A stretch of 64,000 nucleotides of DNA, from NCBI GenBank assembly GCA_003202005.1, contig QJJF01000009.1, forward strand, positions 124,001 to 188,000, in the 5' to 3' direction. Shown here piece by piece: positions 42,636 through 51,560 of this stretch. Within the stretch, counting starts at the first letter, position 1; each line of letters starts with the position of its first letter. Under the pieces are notes generated by a model. The model made no database searches and was not told the origin of the DNA. It saw nothing but the letters and a program-made list of their open reading frames with translations. Origin of the DNA: Williamsia faeni. GTDB lineage: Bacteria > Actinomycetota > Actinomycetes > Mycobacteriales > Mycobacteriaceae. Both the position numbers and the translations under genes were made by a program.

Positions 42636-43919
42636 ATGGCCGGAGACATCGTCCCAATCGAACTCGTGATCACCGAAGGCAACACCTTTACGCTGTGGGC
42701 TCCCCGCTGGCGCGAGGGTGATGACGAGTGGGAAGCGTTCCTGGGTCTCGACGAAGACTTGTACGGATTCAGCTCGGTCGCCGAGCTTGTCGCATTCATC
42801 CGCTCGGGCGCCGAGAACGATCTCGATGAGCACCCCGCGTGGCAGACGGTCGTCGGGCTCAAGGCCGACGAGTTCGAACCGGCCGAGGACAAGTCCTTCG
42901 ACCTCATCGCAGTCCCGGAACTGGCCGCCGAGGACCCCACCCCCGAGGTCATCGCCAAGCTCGAGGACGTCCTCGAAATCGTGCGGATCATCGGCGAGGT
43001 CTGCGAACTGGCGCCGATCACCAAGTTTTTCAACGGCAACCCCATCCTGGGCGCCGTCACCACCGGTACCCGCAACTTCATCGGACGCGATGGCGCCGAA
43101 TTGTGGGAACGGATCGGCACCCTCATCGACAAGCGCTGGGACGATGTCATCGACGCCATCGATGAGGTCATCAGCATGCCGGAGGTCGACGCGGATGCCG
43201 TGACGGTGGCCGACGACGAACTCCTCGCTGCCGCCAGCGCAGAAGAAGAGGACGAACTCGACGACGACGTCGTCATCGTCGACAACGAAGACGACGATTC
43301 CGATGAAGACGACGATGACGATGACCTCGAAGAAGACGACGAGGACTACGACGAGATCGACGAAGACGATTTCTGGGCATCCGTTGGCATCGACCCGATC
43401 CAGATCATCACCGCCGAAGGTGAGTTCTACTCGCTCCGTTGCTATCTGGGCGACGACCCGGTCTTCCTCGGCAAGAACGGCAAGATTTTCGCTTTCAACT
43501 CCAAGCGAGCCCTGGAGCGGTATCTCGCCGACGACAATGAGCACGACCTCTCGCCGATCGGCACCTTCGAAGACATCCAGGTTGCCGCCACCGATGGTTC
43601 CCTCGAGATCGACGTCTACGAAGACAACGTCTACGTTCTGCCGGGGCTGACGGACGACATCATCGACGGCCCCCGTCGCATCGACCGCAAGCAACTCGAA
43701 TTAGCTGTCGAACTGCTCACGGACGCAGCGGATTATGCCGACGACGATACGGTGGCCGACGCGTTGGGATCCACCACACCGCTCGGCTGGTTTGTGGACT
43801 ACACCCTCAACCCCGACCCGAAGCGCATGGCACCGAGCCCGCCCTTCGACAACGAGTCCGAAGCCTGGCGGGCACTCGAGCACGACTTCGACGCACGCCT
43901 GGAAAAGAAGCGCGGCTGA
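42636..43919 (+). CDS. Rv3311-like acidic protein with internal duplication
   Basis: A 427-residue soluble protein; relatives in Mycobacteriales are sometimes named 'primosomal protein' without evidence. Residues about 7-60 (PIELVITEGNTFTL, then AFLG, then YGFSSVAELVAFI) resemble residues about 254-305 (PIQIITAEGEFYSL, then VFLG, then FAFNSKRALERYL, NEHDL). So it has two copies of one domain. They are joined by a strongly acidic linker of about 45 residues, mostly Asp/Glu (about 206-250). No enzymatic motif is seen. It stands alone, ahead of a repeat-filled convergent gap with add. Confidence 0.8.
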   Translation: MAGDIVPIELVITEGNTFTLWAPRWREGDDEWEAFLGLDEDLYGFSSVAELVAFIRSGAENDLDEHPAWQTVVGLKADEFEPAEDKSFDLIAVPELAAEDPTPEVIAKLEDVLEIVRIIGEVCELAPITKFFNGNPILGAVTTGTRNFIGRDGAELWERIGTLIDKRWDDVIDAIDEVISMPEVDADAVTVADDELLAAASAEEEDELDDDVVIVDNEDDDSDEDDDDDDLEEDDEDYDEIDEDDFWASVGIDPIQIITAEGEFYSLRCYLGDDPVFLGKNGKIFAFNSKRALERYLADDNEHDLSPIGTFEDIQVAATDGSLEIDVYEDNVYVLPGLTDDIIDGPRRIDRKQLELAVELLTDAADYADDDTVADALGSTTPLGWFVDYTLNPDPKRMAPSPPFDNESEAWRALEHDFDARLEKKRG

Positions 43920-43938
43920 AACACCCGCCCCCAGCGCC

Positions 43939-44022
43939 GATTTCGGCACGCTCGGCGGTGATATCAGCACGTTCGACGGTCGTTGCGGCACGCTCGACGG
44001 CCCGTTCGGCACGGTCGACGGT
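43939..44022. repeat. Four tandem 21-bp repeats in a convergent gap
   Basis: Units begin exactly at 43939, 43960, 43981 and 44002. Each contains a variant of TTCGGCACGCTCGGCGGT, which on the opposite strand is the same core as in the 7451-7626 array; the first unit's reverse complement contains CGAGCGTGCCGAAATC. The array fills most of the 127-base gap between the Rv3311-like stop and the add stop. It may serve as a factor-assisted terminator or protein-binding site. Confidence 0.85.
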
Positions 44023-44046
44023 CGGGCGTCAGTTCAGCCGGTCAGC

Positions 44047-45162
44047 TCAGCCGATCAGGACGGCGTAACCCGGTTTGATGACGTCGTCAATGATGGACAA
44101 GCGCTCGTCGAAGTGGATGAACGCCGATTTCATGGCGTTGACCGTGAAGCGTTCCAGGTCGGACCATCCGTAGCCGAATTGGTCGACCAGCACCTTGCAT
44201 TCACGGCTCATGGTGGTGTCGCTCATCAACCGGTTGTCCGTGTTGACCGTCACCCGGAAGCGCAGTCGGGCAAGCACATTGAACGGATGCTCGGCGAGGC
44301 CGGCCACGGCTCCGGTCTGCACGTTGGAACTCGGACACAACTCGAGCGGGATCCGCTTGTCGCGGACGTAGTTTGCGATGAGCCCCAGCTCGGCGCCGTC
44401 AAAGGCGTCCGCGGCGAGGTCGGCACCGTCGGGCAACGTGATGTCGTCGATGACCCGCACGCCGTGACCGAGCCGATCGGCGCCGCAGAAGCTGATGGCC
44501 TCGTGGATCGACGGTAGGCCGAACGCCTCACCGGCGTGAATCGTGAACGGTGCGTTCGACGCCCGCATGTACTCGAAGGCGTCCAGATGCCGGCTCGGCG
44601 GGTAACCGGCCTCGGCGCCGGCGATGTCGAAGCCGGCAACACCCTGGTCCCGGAATCGGACGGCCAGCTCTGCGATCTCCCGGGACCGGGCCGCATGGCG
44701 CATCGCGGTGACCAGGGTGCGCACCTGGATCCGGCGGCCCCGAGACGCAGCCTCTGCCGTGCCATCGGTGAAGCCTCGCAGCACCGCTTCGACAACCTCG
44801 TCGAGCGTCAGCCCGGCCTCGAGGTGCTGTTCCGGTGCAAACCGCACCTCGGCGTAGACAACACCGTCGTCGGCCAAATCCTCGGCACACTCCCGAGCCA
44901 CCCGCTCGAGAGCCGGAGCGGTCTGCATCACGGCGACCGTGTGCTCGAACGTCTCGAGATACCGGACCAGGGAACCGCTGTCGGCAGCCTGCCGGAACCA
45001 CGCCCCGAGATCGGCATCGTTGTCGGCGGGCAGGCCTTCGTATCCGACTTCGTGGGCGAGCTCGAGCACCGTTCGCGGACGCAGGCCACCATCGAGGTGA
45101 TCGTGGAGCAGCACCTTGGGAGCGAGTGCGATGGATGTCAGATCCAGCGGCATGGATGTCAT
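44047..45162 (-). CDS. add: Adenosine deaminase
   Basis: A 371-residue zinc enzyme converting adenosine or deoxyadenosine to inosine forms, which PunA can then cleave. HDHLDG at 20-25 gives the HxH zinc ligands. [27 protein letters not shown] and [13 protein letters not shown] are family motifs in order. It is the last gene of cdd-deoA-add; its ATG overlaps the deoA stop by ATGA. Matches Rv3313c. Confidence 0.95.
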   Translation of the reverse strand: MTSMPLDLTSIALAPKVLLHDHLDGGLRPRTVLELAHEVGYEGLPADNDADLGAWFRQAADSGSLVRYLETFEHTVAVMQTAPALERVARECAEDLADDGVVYAEVRFAPEQHLEAGLTLDEVVEAVLRGFTDGTAEAASRGRRIQVRTLVTAMRHAARSREIAELAVRFRDQGVAGFDIAGAEAGYPPSRHLDAFEYMRASNAPFTIHAGEAFGLPSIHEAISFCGADRLGHGVRVIDDITLPDGADLAADAFDGAELGLIANYVRDKRIPLELCPSSNVQTGAVAGLAEHPFNVLARLRFRVTVNTDNRLMSDTTMSRECKVLVDQFGYGWSDLERFTVNAMKSAFIHFDERLSIIDDVIKPGYAVLIG

Positions 45163-46466
45163 GCGTCGACGGTAACCCGACCGATCACCCGGGACCCGGA
45201 TTGCGGCGCTGCCGAACCGATCACAGCAGCGTCGGCAAGTGCGTGAGCTCCTGCCGCAAAACGGTCAGGGGTCTGGGTGTACATCGTGAACAGCGGGTCA
45301 CCGGCAACGACTTTCTCCCCCGCCCGAACATGCCATCGCACACCGGCTTCGGCTTGCACCGCTTCGCCCTGCCGTTCGCGGCCCGCGCCCAGACGCCAGG
45401 CCGCGACCCCGACCGCCATCGCGTCGATCGACTCCACCACGCCCGATTTGTCAGCTTTGATGACCTCTTCGTGATCCGCCTGCGGCAGAGCTGCTCTCGG
45501 ATCGCCGCCCTGTCCGGCGATCATTGCCTCCCAGACATCCATTGCCTTGCCATTGCGGAGATTCTCGGCAGGATCGACGCCCGTGATCCCACCGGCGGCC
45601 AGCATCTCGCGGGCCAGTGCCAGGGTCAGCTCCACCACGTCGGCGGGACCACCACCGGCGAGGACCTCCAGCGACTCGGCGACCTCGAGCGCATTGCCCG
45701 CCGTCAGGCCAATGGGTTCGCTCATCGACGTCAACAACGCCGAGGTCCGAACACCCGCGTCATTACCTATCTCGACCATGATCTGGGCGAGCTCGCGCGC
45801 ATCGGCCTCCGACTTCATGAATGCACCGGAACCGACCTTCACATCGAGTACCAGCGCACTGGTCCCCTCGGCGATCTTCTTGCTCATGATGGAACTGGCG
45901 ATGAGCGGTATCGATTCGACCGTCCCGGTGACGTCGCGCAACGCATAGAGTTTCTTGTCCGCGGGCGCCAACGCCGCACCGGCCGCACAGATCACGGCGC
46001 CGACCGATTCGAGTAATTCGATGATCTCAGCGTTGGTGAGGTCGCACCGCCATCCCGGAATTGCCTCGAGTTTGTCGAGTGTCCCACCAGTGTGACCCAG
46101 GCCACGTCCCGACAACTGCGGCACCGCAAGACCATAGGACGCGACCAACGGCGCCAACGGCAACGTGATCTTGTCTCCCACACCACCGGTCGAGTGTTTG
46201 TCTACGGTCACCAACGGCTTGCCGCCACGATGCAGATGAGTGAATTCCATTCGCTCACCCGTATTGATCATCGCTTCGGTCCAGCGCGCGATCTCGCGAC
46301 GCTCCATGCCGCGCAACAGGATCGCCATCGCCAATGCCGACATCTGCTCGTCGTGCACCAGGCCGGCGGTGTAGGCGTTGACCACCCAGTCGATCTGACC
46401 GTCGCTCAGCGCCTGGCCGTCGCGCTTGGTCCGGATGACCGACACCGCATCGAAAACCTCAGCCAC
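45159..46466 (-). CDS. deoA: Thymidine phosphorylase
   Basis: A 435-residue enzyme of pyrimidine nucleoside breakdown, converting thymidine and phosphate to thymine and 2-deoxyribose-1-phosphate. The family signature is [16 protein letters not shown], and [12 protein letters not shown] binds phosphate. The GTG at 46466 has GGAGG six bases upstream and overlaps the cdd end by 8 bases; longer frames are artefacts of that overlap. Matches Rv3314c. Confidence 0.95.
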   Translation of the reverse strand: MAEVFDAVSVIRTKRDGQALSDGQIDWVVNAYTAGLVHDEQMSALAMAILLRGMERREIARWTEAMINTGERMEFTHLHRGGKPLVTVDKHSTGGVGDKITLPLAPLVASYGLAVPQLSGRGLGHTGGTLDKLEAIPGWRCDLTNAEIIELLESVGAVICAAGAALAPADKKLYALRDVTGTVESIPLIASSIMSKKIAEGTSALVLDVKVGSGAFMKSEADARELAQIMVEIGNDAGVRTSALLTSMSEPIGLTAGNALEVAESLEVLAGGGPADVVELTLALAREMLAAGGITGVDPAENLRNGKAMDVWEAMIAGQGGDPRAALPQADHEEVIKADKSGVVESIDAMAVGVAAWRLGAGRERQGEAVQAEAGVRWHVRAGEKVVAGDPLFTMYTQTPDRFAAGAHALADAAVIGSAAPQSGSRVIGRVTVDA

Positions 46467-46881
46467 GATGCCCTCCCGATACTCGCCCGGCCGCGAGGTC
46501 CGAGGGACCGAAATAGTCCGGGAGCAACTCGCCCAAGAGCTTCGGACCACCTGCGTGGTCGATCAACATCTCCGGTCCGCCGTGTTCGAGCAACACCTGC
46601 CGACAGCGCCCGCAGGGCATGAGGATCTGTCCCCGGCTGTCCGTGCAACTGAGGGCGACCAGACGTCCGCCGCCGGTGGCGTGGAGGTTGCCGGCGAGTG
46701 TGCACTCGGCACACAGCCCCAAACCATATGAGACATTTTCCACATTGCATCCGGTCACAAGACGACCATCGTCAACTAATGCGGCCGCACCCACCGGAAA
46801 GGCCGAATAGGGTGCATATGCCCTCCCCATCGACTCAAAAGCTTTGTCCCGCAATAGTTTCCAGTCAATTTCCAGCGTCAC
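46459..46881 (-). CDS. cdd: Cytidine deaminase
   Basis: A 140-residue homotetrameric-type zinc deaminase that turns cytidine or deoxycytidine into uridine forms. Zinc ligands and catalytic Glu are C57-A58-E59, C90 and C93 (MPCGRCRQVL). The N-terminal YAPYSAFPVGAA is typical. It starts with GTG 46881 and is the first gene of the salvage unit cdd-deoA-add, divergent from sdhC. Matches Rv3315c. Confidence 0.95.
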   Translation of the reverse strand: MTLEIDWKLLRDKAFESMGRAYAPYSAFPVGAAALVDDGRLVTGCNVENVSYGLGLCAECTLAGNLHATGGGRLVALSCTDSRGQILMPCGRCRQVLLEHGGPEMLIDHAGGPKLLGELLPDYFGPSDLAAGRVSGGHRG

Positions 46882-46939
46882 AGAGCAGCCCTTTCGCCAA
46901 CGACACCCACAAAAGCGGACATCATGTACCCGCTAAAAA

Positions 46940-46958
46940 CTTGGTAAGGCAAACCTAA
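46940..46958. promoter_or_regulatory. Candidate IdeR/DtxR iron box upstream of sdhCDAB and cdd
   Basis: CTTGGTAAGGCAAACCTAA matches 15 of 19 positions of the IdeR consensus TTAGGTTAGSCTAACCTAA, with the right half nearly perfect. It lies 58 bases upstream of cdd and 146 upstream of sdhC. The iron-rich succinate dehydrogenase is a plausible target of iron-dependent control. Confidence 0.55.
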
Positions 46959-47104
46959 TTCGAGTTGTGTTGCAGCTCATATCCACTCGGGCAGGATTCT
47001 TTCTCACAACAGCTTAGGTTTATGGTTTGTGACGTGGGTCCACGATCGAGCAGCCGGAACCGCGCTCGACGCGTCCATCAACGATGTTGGAGGCCAAATT
47101 CTCG

Positions 47105-47509
47105 ATGAGCATTCCTACCGAGACCGCGCCCGTTCCGGTGCGCAAGCGCTCGTTGTACCGGGGCGACCCAGGCATGTGGTCCTGGGTGCTGCACCGGATT
47201 ACCGGCGTATCTATTTTCTTCTTCCTCTTTGTACACGTACTCGATACGGCAGTGATCCGGATTGATCCGGACAAGTACTCCGAAATCATCGAGACGTACA
47301 AGAACCCGATCATCGGTCTGATGGAGATCGGCCTCGTTGCCTGCGTGCTCTACCACGCACTCAACGGCGTCCGGATCATCCTCATCGACTTCTGGTCAAA
47401 GGGTCCGAAGTTCCAGCGACAGATGCTCTGGACGATCTTGACCTTGTTCGTCATCATCTTCGGCGCAGCGGCCATCCGTCTGCTGCAGCTGCTCGTGGAA
47501 CACATTTAG
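47105..47509 (+). CDS. sdhC: Succinate dehydrogenase cytochrome b556 subunit
   Basis: A 134-residue membrane anchor of complex II. LHRITGVSIFFFLFVHVLD carries the HxxxGxxL/heme-ligand region, and three transmembrane segments are evident. It binds quinone together with SdhD. ATG 47105 follows GGAGG at some distance, while TTG 47084 is an alternative. First gene of sdhCDAB (Rv3316). Confidence 0.93.
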   Translation: MSIPTETAPVPVRKRSLYRGDPGMWSWVLHRITGVSIFFFLFVHVLDTAVIRIDPDKYSEIIETYKNPIIGLMEIGLVACVLYHALNGVRIILIDFWSKGPKFQRQMLWTILTLFVIIFGAAAIRLLQLLVEHI

Positions 47510-47522
47510 GAAGGCGCCGCAG

Positions 47523-47975
47523 ATGACCGCATCGCAAGCACCTCGGATCGCCAAAACCTTCGGCACCGACCACGATCGTCCGGCCAGCCTCGACAACCCG
47601 CGCTCACCGCGCCGGTCCAAGGGTGGAAACTTCGAGAAGAACGCATGGCTGTTCATGCGCTTCTCCGGTATTGCTCTGATCATCCTGACCATCGGTCACA
47701 TGTTCATCATGCTGGCGTGGGACAACGGCGTGCACCGCATCGACGCCTCCTTCGTCGCAGCCCGGTGGAACGAGCCGTTCTGGCAGGTCTGGGACCTCTC
47801 CATGTTGTGGCTGGCTCAGCTGCACGGGGGCAACGGTGTGCGCACCGTGATCGCCGACTACTCCCGCAAGGACTCGACCCGGTTCTGGCTGAACGTTCTG
47901 CTCGGCCTGTCGATGATCCTGGTGCTGCTCACCGGCACCTACGCCCTGCTTACCTTCGACGTGAACAGCGTCTAG
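47523..47975 (+). CDS. sdhD: Succinate dehydrogenase hydrophobic membrane anchor
   Basis: A 150-residue anchor subunit with an N-terminal cytoplasmic region of about 35 residues and three transmembrane helices (about 44-66, 91-105, 121-145). IGHMFIMLAWDNG has a candidate heme-ligand His. It lies 13 bases after sdhC. Matches Rv3317. Confidence 0.92.
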   Translation: MTASQAPRIAKTFGTDHDRPASLDNPRSPRRSKGGNFEKNAWLFMRFSGIALIILTIGHMFIMLAWDNGVHRIDASFVAARWNEPFWQVWDLSMLWLAQLHGGNGVRTVIADYSRKDSTRFWLNVLLGLSMILVLLTGTYALLTFDVNSV

Positions 47976-48003
47976 ACCCGGCCCGAATCGGAGCAATAAA
48001 CAC

Positions 48004-49758
48004 ATGCAGGAACATCGTTACGACGTAGTCATCATCGGCGCCGGCGGCGCCGGGATGCGCGCGGCCATCGAGGCGGGACCCCGTGCCCGCACCGCGGTGC
48101 TGACGAAGCTCTACCCGACCCGCAGCCATACCGGCGCGGCACAGGGTGGAATGTGCGCAGCACTGGCAAACGTCGAAGAAGACAACTGGGAATGGCACAC
48201 GTTCGACACCGTCAAGGGTGGCGACTACCTCGCCGACCAGGACGCAGTCGAGATCATGGCCAAAGAGGCCATCGACGCCGTGCTCGATCTGGAGAAGATG
48301 GGGCTGCCGTTCAACCGCACCCCTGAAGGCAAGATCGATCAGCGCCGCTTCGGTGGACACACCCGCGATCACGGCAAGAGCCCGGTTCGCCGCGCGTGCT
48401 ACGCCGCCGACCGCACCGGCCACATGATCCTGCAGACGCTGTACCAGAACTGCGTCAAGCACGACGTCGAGTTCTTCAACGAGTTCTACGCACTCGACAT
48501 CTGCCTCACCGAGAACGAGCAGGGTGAGCAGGTGGCCACCGGTGTGGTCGCCTACGAACTCGCCACCGGTGAGATCCACGTCTTCCACGCCAAGTCGATC
48601 GTCTTCGCCACCGGCGGTAGCGGCCGGATGTACAAGACCACATCCAACGCCCACACCCTCACCGGCGACGGCATGGGCATCGTCTTCCGCAAGGGCCTGC
48701 CGCTCGAGGACATGGAGTTCCACCAGTTCCACCCGACGGGTCTGGCCGGCCTCGGCATCCTGATCTCCGAAGCCGTCCGCGGCGAAGGCGGAATCCTTCG
48801 CAACGTCGATGGTGAACGGTTCATGGAGCGCTACGCACCGACCATCAAGGACCTCGCACCCCGCGACATCGTTGCCCGTTCGATGGTGCTCGAGGTCCTC
48901 GAAGGCCGTGGCGCCGGACCGAACAAGGATTACGTCTACATCGACGTGACCCACCTCGGCGAGGAAGTCCTCAACGAGAAGCTCCCGGACATCACCGAGT
49001 TCGCCCGTACCTACCTCGGTGTCGACCCCGTCACCGAGTACGTGCCGGTGTTCCCCACCTGCCATTACGTCATGGGCGGTATCCCCACCAAGATCAACGG
49101 TGAGGTGCTGCGCAACAACGACGAGATCGTCCACGGTCTGTACGCCGCCGGTGAATGTGCCTGCGTCTCGGTCCACGGCGCCAACCGTCTCGGCACCAAC
49201 TCGCTCCTCGACATCAACGTGTTCGGCCGCCGTGCCGGCATCGCGGCCGCCGAGTACGCGCTGTCCACCGAGTTCACCCCGCTCCCCGAGGCACCGACCG
49301 CCATGGTCGATGACTGGCTCGAGACGATTCTGTCCGAGCACGGACACGAGCGCGTCGCGGACATCCGCTCCGAACTGCAGGCCACGATGGACGCGAACGC
49401 ATCGGTGTTCCGCACCGACGCGACGCTCACCAAGGTCCTGGGCGACATCCACGGGTTCAAGGAGCGCTACAACAGCATCCGCGTGCACGACAAGGGCAAG
49501 CGCTTCAACAGCGATCTGCTCGAGGCCATCGAGCTGGGCTTCCTGCTCGAGATGGCCGAGGTCACCGTTGTCGGTGCGCTGAACCGCAAGGAAACCCGTG
49601 GTGGGCATGCGCGTGAGGACTACCCGACCCGCGACGACGTCAACTACATGCAGCACACGATGGCCTACAAGAAGGGCGACGGACTGATCGCCCCGATTGA
49701 ATTGGACTACAAGCCCGTGGTCCAGACCCGCTACGAACCGATGGAGCGGAAGTACTGA
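48004..49758 (+). CDS. sdhA: Succinate dehydrogenase flavoprotein subunit
   Basis: A 584-residue catalytic subunit of complex II oxidising succinate to fumarate. The FAD motif GAGGAG is at 12-17. H42 in RSHTGAAQGG is the site of covalent flavin attachment, and MEFHQFHPTGL plus FGGHTRDHGKSPVRRACYA form the active site. The C-terminal ALNRKETRGGHAREDYP is conserved. It overlaps sdhB by one base (TGATG). Matches Rv3318. Confidence 0.97.
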   Translation: MQEHRYDVVIIGAGGAGMRAAIEAGPRARTAVLTKLYPTRSHTGAAQGGMCAALANVEEDNWEWHTFDTVKGGDYLADQDAVEIMAKEAIDAVLDLEKMGLPFNRTPEGKIDQRRFGGHTRDHGKSPVRRACYAADRTGHMILQTLYQNCVKHDVEFFNEFYALDICLTENEQGEQVATGVVAYELATGEIHVFHAKSIVFATGGSGRMYKTTSNAHTLTGDGMGIVFRKGLPLEDMEFHQFHPTGLAGLGILISEAVRGEGGILRNVDGERFMERYAPTIKDLAPRDIVARSMVLEVLEGRGAGPNKDYVYIDVTHLGEEVLNEKLPDITEFARTYLGVDPVTEYVPVFPTCHYVMGGIPTKINGEVLRNNDEIVHGLYAAGECACVSVHGANRLGTNSLLDINVFGRRAGIAAAEYALSTEFTPLPEAPTAMVDDWLETILSEHGHERVADIRSELQATMDANASVFRTDATLTKVLGDIHGFKERYNSIRVHDKGKRFNSDLLEAIELGFLLEMAEVTVVGALNRKETRGGHAREDYPTRDDVNYMQHTMAYKKGDGLIAPIELDYKPVVQTRYEPMERKY

Positions 49759-50543
49759 TGACTGCCACCACTGATACCGCTGTCCGGCACGACGATCCGC
49801 CGTTGCCCCCGGTCCCTGAAGAGGCGACCATGGTCACGCTCAAGATCAGCCGGTTCAACCCGGAAGATCCTGACGCCCAGGGCTTCGAGAGCTTCCGGGT
49901 CCCGGCTCTGCCGACCGACCGCCTGCTCAACCTGCTGCTGTACGTGAAGGGTTACCTCGACGGCACGCTGACGTTCCGTCGGTCGTGCGCCCACGGCGTC
50001 TGCGGCAGCGATGCCATGCGGATCAACGGCGTCAACCGGCTTGCCTGCAAACTGCTGATGAAGGACATGCTCCCCAAGGACAAGTCCAAGGAGATCACCA
50101 TCACGGTCGAGCCCATCAAGGGCCTGCCCGTCGAGAAGGATCTCGTCGTCGACATGGAACCGTTCTTCGACGCTTTCCGCGCCGTGAAGCCGTTCCTGAT
50201 GACCAGTGGCAACGAGCCGACCCGCGAGCGCATCCAGAGCCAGACCGACCGCGCCCGCTTCGACGACACCACCAAGTGCATTCTGTGTGCGTGCTGCACC
50301 ACGAGTTGCCCGGTGTACTGGAATGAAGGCAGCTACTTCGGTCCGGCCGCGATCGTCAACGCTCACCGGTTCATCTTCGACAGCCGTGACGAAGGTGCCG
50401 CCGAACGTCTCGACATCCTCAACGACGTCGACGGCGTGTGGCGTTGCCGCACCACCTTCAACTGCACCGACGCCTGCCCGCGTGGCATCCAGGTGACCCA
50501 GGCGATCCAGGAAGTCAAGCGCGCGTTGATGTTTGCTCGCTAG
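49758..50543 (+). CDS. sdhB: Succinate dehydrogenase iron-sulfur subunit
   Basis: A 261-residue electron-transfer subunit. The 2Fe-2S site is in FRRSCAHGVCGSDAMRINGV with a later Cys (LACK). The C-terminal ferredoxin half carries CILCACCTTSCPVYW and CTDACPRGI for the 4Fe-4S and 3Fe-4S clusters. Last gene of the sdh operon, 26 bases before a strong terminator. Matches Rv3319. Confidence 0.97.
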   Translation: MTATTDTAVRHDDPPLPPVPEEATMVTLKISRFNPEDPDAQGFESFRVPALPTDRLLNLLLYVKGYLDGTLTFRRSCAHGVCGSDAMRINGVNRLACKLLMKDMLPKDKSKEITITVEPIKGLPVEKDLVVDMEPFFDAFRAVKPFLMTSGNEPTRERIQSQTDRARFDDTTKCILCACCTTSCPVYWNEGSYFGPAAIVNAHRFIFDSRDEGAAERLDILNDVDGVWRCRTTFNCTDACPRGIQVTQAIQEVKRALMFAR

Positions 50544-50568
50544 ATCGCACTGATCTGATCTGACAAAG

Positions 50569-50607
50569 AATGGTCGCCGCCCTTTCGAGGGCGGCGACCA
50601 TTTTTTT
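50569..50607 (+). terminator. Rho-independent terminator after sdhB
   Basis: A perfect 15-bp stem (50569-50583 with 50588-50602), core GGTCGCCGCCCT, is closed by a TTCG tetraloop. Seven T residues run from 50601 to 50607. It lies in the 80-base gap between convergent sdhB and the CitE-like gene and may also slow transcription from the right. Confidence 0.95.
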
Positions 50608-50623
50608 GTGGTCGAACCGGCGT

Positions 50624-51544
50624 TCAGTAGTGATAGGTGTCCGACGGTGCCGGCATGTGGTCCGGATCGTCGAACTCCTCATTGAACTCGATGCCGTATG
50701 CGCGGGCCAGATCCAGGATCTTCGTACCGCGGGCGATGCGCGGCAGATCCGATCCGTTGCGGATCTCACCACCATCGCGCTCGTATTCGGCGAAGAACTC
50801 CAGGGCCCAGGCGATCTCTTCATGCGACGGCGACAGTCCCTCGTTGACCGCGGCGCACTGATCGGGTGTCAGGCAGATCTTTCCGGTCATGCCGAACTCC
50901 GCACTGACCGCGGTGGCCTCGCTGAGCTTCAGTGCCGACGAGCCGACCGTCGGCCCGTCGATCGCGCTCGGCAGGTGTGCCGCCTTGGCCGCGATCGTGA
51001 ATCGCGACCGGGCGTAGGCCAGCGTCGCCGGCTGATCACCGAATCCGGTGTCGCGACGGAAGTCACCGATCCCGAAGGCCAGACGGAAAGTTCCCTTGGC
51101 CGAGGCGATCTCGCTGATCCGTTCGAGGCCGCGCGCGGTCTCGACCAATGCCACGATCGGCACACCCGGAAGCCGCTTGGCCGTTTCGGTGACATGGTCC
51201 ACCGACTCGACCATCGCCAGCATCACGCCACCGACCTTGACCTCGCTGAGCGCGGCCAGATCCTCGGCCCACCACTGGGTTCCGAAACCATTGACCCGCA
51301 CCCAGTCACGATTGCCCGCGGCCAGCCATTCGGTGACGTGGTCGCGAGCGGCAACCTTGTCCTTCGGGGCCACCGCATCCTCGATGTCCAGAACGATGAC
51401 GTCGGCACGCGAATTGGCGGCCAGCTGGAAGCGTTCACTCTGCAACCCGTGGACCAGGAGCCAACTGCGGGCCAGCACCGGATCGATGCGTGTCCCGATG
51501 TCGTCGGGGTTGCCCGCCGGGGCAGGGATCTGGGAGTCATTCAC
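50624..51544 (-). CDS. HpcH/HpaI aldolase / CitE-like lyase
   Basis: A 306-residue TIM-barrel of the CitE/Mcl family. RSWLLVHGLQ, VIVLDIEDAVAPKDK and WVRVNGFG are CoA-lyase landmarks; VALVETARGLERISEIASA carries the Glu that binds the metal and FGIGDFRRDTG the Asp. Members cleave or form malyl-, citramalyl- or other beta-hydroxyacyl-CoA. The GTG at 51544 lies 16 bases after the LuxC-like stop, so it is the third gene of a luxE-luxC-citE transcript. No citrate lyase alpha or gamma subunits are nearby, so citrate cleavage is unlikely. Confidence 0.85.
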   Translation of the reverse strand: MNDSQIPAPAGNPDDIGTRIDPVLARSWLLVHGLQSERFQLAANSRADVIVLDIEDAVAPKDKVAARDHVTEWLAAGNRDWVRVNGFGTQWWAEDLAALSEVKVGGVMLAMVESVDHVTETAKRLPGVPIVALVETARGLERISEIASAKGTFRLAFGIGDFRRDTGFGDQPATLAYARSRFTIAAKAAHLPSAIDGPTVGSSALKLSEATAVSAEFGMTGKICLTPDQCAAVNEGLSPSHEEIAWALEFFAEYERDGGEIRNGSDLPRIARGTKILDLARAYGIEFNEEFDDPDHMPAPSDTYHY

Positions 51545-51560
51545 AAAGGACCATGATCCC

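Noticed and set aside
47950-49656. Long minus-strand frame of 568 codons opposite sdhA
   Set aside because: Antisense artefact of a highly biased coding sequence. No family features and no promoter or ribosome site.
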